Shown: in pieces, positions 4,484 to 7,312 of the stretch | How the letters are laid out: each line of letters begins with the position of its first letter | Numbering within the stretch: the stretch's first letter is position 1 | NCBI GenBank assembly: GCA_020343575.1 | Contig: CP070801.1 | Location: 858,650-865,961 of the forward strand | Length of the DNA: 7,312 bases | From: Candidatus Aenigmatarchaeota archaeon | Lineage (GTDB): Archaea; Aenigmatarchaeota; Aenigmatarchaeia; QMZP01 | Direction of reading: 5' to 3' | Made by a program: the position numbers and the translations under genes | Notes under the pieces: generated by a model | The model's database searches: none | What the model saw: the letters and a program-made list of their open reading frames with translations, nothing else | Told to the model about the DNA's origin: nothing

Positions 4484-5416
4484 ATGAGTATGAAGGTTTT
4501 GATTACTGAGAAGAAACATCTGCACGAGGACTCAATTGAACTGCTGAAGAAGAAGGGATTCGAACTTGATTTCAGTGAACCTGATCTTTCTGGCGTTAAG
4601 CTGGAGGATTACGATGTCTTACTGATAAGAACCTACACGAAGGTTGATAAGGGGGTTTTGAATCGTGCAAAGAAACTGAAAGCGGTTATAAGAGCAGGAG
4701 TCGGTCTAGATAATATTGATGTTGAGGAATGTAAAAAGAGAGATATCAGGATTTACCATTCACCTGGCTCCAATGCGAACGCGGTTGCTAGTCACACAGT
4801 TGCCCTAATCTTCGCTGTTCTGAGGAAAATAGCAAAGGCTGACAAGCACGTAAGGGAAGGAAAATGGGATAGAGAAGAATTCCTTTCACACGAGCTTGAT
4901 GACAAGGTCATAGGGATTGTAGGTTTTGGTGCGATAGGAAAGCTTGTTGCGAAGAAGCTTTCCGGATTTGATGTTGATTTTCTGGCGTATGATCCATACC
5001 TAACGAAGGAACAAATCGAGGATGCAGAAGAAGCGAAAAGAAGAGTCAAAAAACTTGATGACCTTCACGAACTCATTAGGAAATCCGACATAATAACAAT
5101 TCATGTACCTCTAATGCCTGAAACCAGATACATCATCGGGGAGAAGGAATTCAAGATTATGAAGCCCCACGCGATTCTTATAAACACCTCAAGGGGCGGG
5201 GTGGTTGATGAGAAAGCCCTGATAGAGTACCTGAAAAAAGATAAACTATACGGTGCGGGGCTTGACGTGTTTGAGGAGGAGCCTCCAAAGAACAGAGAAC
5301 TTCTGGAACTACACAACGTTGTTCTAACGCCTCACACTGCCGCGATGACAGAGCAGGCCCACAGAAACATGTCTGTGCAGGCAGTGGAAAGCTTTCTCAA
5401 GGATTTCAAAGCGTAA
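4484..5416 (+). CDS. serA: D-2-hydroxyacid dehydrogenase, likely D-3-phosphoglycerate dehydrogenase
   Basis: The enzyme family reduces or oxidises D-2-hydroxyacids with NAD(P); the likely reaction is 3-phosphoglycerate to 3-phosphohydroxypyruvate, the first step of serine synthesis. The 310 residues show a substrate domain with IRTYTKVDKGVL and IRAGVGLDNIDVEECKKR (about 69-86). The nucleotide-binding GFGAIG follows (147-152), with an acidic Asp170 after the second strand, which favours NAD. The catalytic triad is Arg237 (NTSRGGVVDE), Glu266 (DVFEEEPP) and His284 (LTPHTAAMT), with Arg-Glu spacing as in E. coli PGDH. It lacks the C-terminal ACT regulatory domain of long SerA, so serine feedback through ACT is not expected. 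Glyoxylate/hydroxypyruvate reductase is an alternative, since short members are hard to separate by sequence. The start could be either of two ATGs two codons apart (4484 or 4490). No other serine-pathway gene is nearby. Confidence 0.85.
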   Translation: MSMKVLITEKKHLHEDSIELLKKKGFELDFSEPDLSGVKLEDYDVLLIRTYTKVDKGVLNRAKKLKAVIRAGVGLDNIDVEECKKRDIRIYHSPGSNANAVASHTVALIFAVLRKIAKADKHVREGKWDREEFLSHELDDKVIGIVGFGAIGKLVAKKLSGFDVDFLAYDPYLTKEQIEDAEEAKRRVKKLDDLHELIRKSDIITIHVPLMPETRYIIGEKEFKIMKPHAILINTSRGGVVDEKALIEYLKKDKLYGAGLDVFEEEPPKNRELLELHNVVLTPHTAAMTEQAHRNMSVQAVESFLKDFKA

Positions 5417-5425
5417 GCAGAAAAA

Positions 5426-5438
5426 GCTTTTATTTTAA
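5426..5438 (+). promoter_or_regulatory. TATA-like box for endA, with T-runs after the dehydrogenase gene
   Basis: GCTTTTATTTTAA begins 9 bases after the upstream stop codon and lies 22-34 bases before the ATG at 5460. The spacing again suggests a leaderless mRNA. The T runs may also terminate the upstream transcript. Confidence 0.45.
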
Positions 5439-5459
5439 CCTCTTTCTCAATTTATTATT

Positions 5460-6650
5460 ATGATGGAGATAAGGTTCGATCCCAAGAAGGGAATCTGGGC
5501 TGAAGACGACGAGACCTATGAAAAGCTCAGAAAGAACTACTTCGGCACCAAGGAAAGGGGAGGGAGGATAAGGCTTGAGATAGAGGAAGCTCTGTATCTG
5601 ATAACCTTCCAGAACGCTTCATGCTGGATGGGAAAGAAACAGATAGGATTCAATGAGCTTGCCTCCTACTTTGCGAAGAAGGACAAGAGGCTTTTCATCA
5701 AATACAATGCCTACAGGGACTGGAGAGACAGAGGGTTGGTTGTGAAATCAATAGATCTGGTTGAGATTAAGAAGAAAAGGAAGATTAGGGGTACGAGATA
5801 TCCAGCAGAGAAGTTGAAGACCAAAAAGCTTAGGGTTAAGATTTACTGGTATCCGGATTCTCTATTTTCAGTTCTGGAGGATGAAAACCTGGGCAAGAAG
5901 CTGTTCAATGACTACTGGTTCGGACAGTTTGGAATTTACAAGCAGGAGAGGGGTGCTCTTCTGAAACTGAATTTCCTGGAAACCATATTCCTTGCAAAAC
6001 ACTTCGGTGTAAGGGTCGTGAATGTTGAAAACGGGAAGGAGATAAAACCTTCACAAATCCTTAGGCAGGTCACGAAGGAGAGAGAGTATACAAAAAGCCT
6101 TTACGGGGTTTATGAGGAATGGAGACTGAGAGGTTATGTTGTGAAGACAGGATTCAAGTTCGGTTCCCATTTCAGAATCTATTTCCCAGGCGCTTCCCCT
6201 GCGAAGGAAGAAAAATGGATCCATTCTAAACATGTACTGCATGTTTTTCCAAAGGAGCAGAAGCTCCTCATATCAGAATGGGCAAGGGCGGTCAGGGTCG
6301 CTCATGGGGTGAAGAAGACCTTCCTTTTGTCTGTTCCCGAACTGAAAAAGAAGGACTATGTGAACTATCCCTCGGACTTTATCACATACAGAAGGAAAAA
6401 GGTTGGGGGAAATTGGATAAGGGAAACCCTGGAGGACAAAGCAAGGTATCTGTTGGTTGCTGTATCCGAGGATGAACACATAGGAGGGGTTGAGCTTGCA
6501 TCCATTCTCGCAAAGGCAGAAAGTATGGGTCTGAACGTTCTGCTTTCCATCACAGATAGGGAAACCTCAATTACCTACTACGTCCTGAACAAGATAAAGC
6601 TTCCCGGCTCCAGATACGAATACTACGAGATAGAGTGGATGAAGCCCTAA
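5460..6650 (+). CDS. endA: tRNA splicing endonuclease, three-unit (epsilon-like) form
   Basis: The enzyme cuts introns from precursor tRNA at bulge-helix-bulge motifs. At 396 residues it is about twice the single-unit form. I read three units. Unit 1 (about 33-100) is a degenerate N-terminal-like domain: IRLEIEEALYLITF...ELASYFAKKD...YRDWRDRGLVVKS. Unit 2 (about 125-313) is a full catalytic unit with VYEEWRLRGYVVKTGFKFG (217-235). Its likely triad is Tyr241 (FRIY), His255 (IHSKHVL) and Lys286 or Lys285 (HGVKKTFLL); His to Lys286 is 31 residues, as in the Methanocaldococcus enzyme. Unit 3 (about 325-380) is a second, non-catalytic C-terminal-like domain: ARYLLVAVSEDEHIG...LLSITDRETSITYYVL. The order alphaN-alpha-betaC matches the epsilon2 type known from ARMAN, where two chains form the active enzyme. 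A two-unit alpha2 enzyme with an extra tail is the alternative. Start: ATG at 5460, or 5463. Its probable substrate, the tRNA-Met intron, lies about 1 kb upstream. Confidence 0.88.
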   Translation: MMEIRFDPKKGIWAEDDETYEKLRKNYFGTKERGGRIRLEIEEALYLITFQNASCWMGKKQIGFNELASYFAKKDKRLFIKYNAYRDWRDRGLVVKSIDLVEIKKKRKIRGTRYPAEKLKTKKLRVKIYWYPDSLFSVLEDENLGKKLFNDYWFGQFGIYKQERGALLKLNFLETIFLAKHFGVRVVNVENGKEIKPSQILRQVTKEREYTKSLYGVYEEWRLRGYVVKTGFKFGSHFRIYFPGASPAKEEKWIHSKHVLHVFPKEQKLLISEWARAVRVAHGVKKTFLLSVPELKKKDYVNYPSDFITYRRKKVGGNWIRETLEDKARYLLVAVSEDEHIGGVELASILAKAESMGLNVLLSITDRETSITYYVLNKIKLPGSRYEYYEIEWMKP

Positions 6651-6664
6651 ATCCAGTACCGCAA

Positions 6665-6674
6665 TCTTTTTAAT
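6665..6674 (+). promoter_or_regulatory. TATA-like box for polB
   Basis: TCTTTTTAAT lies 21-30 bases before the ATG at 6695, with no Shine-Dalgarno sequence between them. This is again the leaderless arrangement. Confidence 0.5.
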
Positions 6675-6694
6675 CCCAACGACAAACTAAAATT

Positions 6695-7312
6695 ATGCCT
6701 GAGTATATTGAGTTCTGCATACTGAACATAGATTATGTGATGGAGGGGGATAACCCTGTTATTAGGATATGGGGGAAAACTGACAGGGGTAAAACGGTTT
6801 GTGTCCTTGATAGAAGTTTCGAGCCATACTTCTATGTGGAGCCCAAACCAGAGCTTAAGAAGACAGATATAGAGGGATTGAAGTCCAAGATCCTCGGACT
6901 GGAGCTGGAGGGAGAGAAGACAGAGGGGGTTGAGATCCTGGAAAGGACAATCCTGGGAAAGCCCCTCAAGGTTCTGAAGGTTACTGTTAAGAGACCCCCT
7001 GACGTTCCCAAGTTCAGGGATCTTCTCAAGGACTGGAAAGAGGTCAGGAATGAGTATGAATACGGGGTCTCGTTCTACAGGAGATATCTGATAGACAAGG
7101 TCCTTATACCCATGAGCTGGGCAAGGGTTTCTGGCGAAAAGATAGAATCCGGTCTTTTGGTGGATGAAACCATAGAAGCGGAGGAGGTTAAACCCCTGGA
7201 GAGAGAAGGGGTACCGAACCTAGATGTTATGGCTTTTGATATTGAGCTCGCAGAAGAAGACGGGGAGGGGAAGATACTAATGCTTTCCTTCAGGAGCAAC
7301 AATGGCCTGAAC
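6695..7312 (+). CDS. polB: Family B DNA polymerase, N-terminal part, cut by the right edge
   Basis: This is a replicative DNA polymerase with 3'-5' proofreading. Only the first 206 codons are in the window and the frame is open at the edge; the whole family is usually around 780 residues. The visible part is the N-terminal domain and the start of the exonuclease domain. Matches to Pyrococcus-type PolB are RSFEPYFYVEPK (40-51), TILGKPLKV (85-93), PPDVPKFRD (101-109), a YEYGVSFYRRYLIDKVLIPM block (121-140), and MAFDIEL (179-185), the Exo I motif with Asp182 and Glu184. Val93 falls at the same place as the Val93 of the uracil-sensing pocket in Pyrococcus furiosus polymerase, and Pro90 is kept, so read-ahead stalling at template uracil is plausible. 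The start at 6695 gives the normal family N-terminus. The catalytic polymerase motifs lie outside the window. Confidence 0.93.
   Translation, partial: MPEYIEFCILNIDYVMEGDNPVIRIWGKTDRGKTVCVLDRSFEPYFYVEPKPELKKTDIEGLKSKILGLELEGEKTEGVEILERTILGKPLKVLKVTVKRPPDVPKFRDLLKDWKEVRNEYEYGVSFYRRYLIDKVLIPMSWARVSGEKIESGLLVDETIEAEEVKPLEREGVPNLDVMAFDIELAEEDGEGKILMLSFRSNNGLN

Noticed and set aside
6832..7302. Two minus-strand open frames opposite the DNA polymerase gene
   Set aside because: Both are Ser/Pro-rich shadows of the polymerase coding frame, which is continuous from 6695 to the edge with family motifs throughout.
1..7312. CRISPR arrays, insertion sequences, prophage or defence genes
   Set aside because: I saw no regularly spaced direct repeats, terminal inverted repeats, transposase motifs or integrase genes; all genes except the left-edge one are housekeeping or common transporter families.

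Overview
The window is a compact stretch of an archaeal chromosome. The evidence is an Alba chromatin protein, a Pop5-type RNase P subunit, an archaeal tRNA splicing endonuclease, a Pyrococcus-like family B DNA polymerase, tRNA genes without encoded CCA, an intron after position 37 of a tRNA, and TATA-like boxes about 25-30 bases before most start codons. The splicing endonuclease reads as a three-unit chain of the kind described from ARMAN/Micrarchaeota, so a DPANN-type archaeon is my best guess. That placement is inference; no marker here settles it.

Layout, left to right: the 3' part of an unrecognised gene (1-489, +); alba (555-884, +), which converges on rnp2/pop5 (908-1270, -); a 197-base intergenic stretch (1271-1467) with divergent promoters and a possible 13-codon reading frame or small RNA; asnS (1468-2736, +), followed at once by a YbaK/ProX-type aminoacyl-tRNA deacylase (2798-3205, start in doubt); tRNA-Arg(TCG) (3236-3309); an EamA-type ten-helix transporter (3340-4263); an intron-containing elongator-type tRNA-Met(CAT) (4306-4425); a SerA-like D-2-hydroxyacid dehydrogenase (4484-5416); the tRNA splicing endonuclease endA (5460-6650); and the start of a family B DNA polymerase (6695 to the right edge).

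Much of the window concerns making and quality-controlling tRNA: 5' processing (Pop5), charging (AsnRS), deacylation (YbaK-like), splicing (EndA), two tRNA genes, and possibly wobble-base methylation guided by an intron. Alba also belongs to the fold family that supplies the Rpp20/Rpp25 subunits of eukaryotic RNase P.

The most striking observation is in the tRNA-Met intron (4344-4389). Ten intron bases that could pair with the anticodon region directly abut a CTGA box, and a C'-like ATGACGA box follows six bases later. Under the box C/D 'fifth nucleotide' rule, this predicts 2'-O-methylation of wobble C34. The intron therefore looks like a miniature guide RNA for its own tRNA, about 1 kb upstream of an unusual splicing enzyme. 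Second in interest is the unexplained promoter unit before asnS, whose tiny reading frame ends in two Asn codons. Third is the missing start codon of the YbaK-like gene. Most genes appear to be transcribed singly as leaderless mRNAs; alba and asnS instead have clear Shine-Dalgarno sequences.
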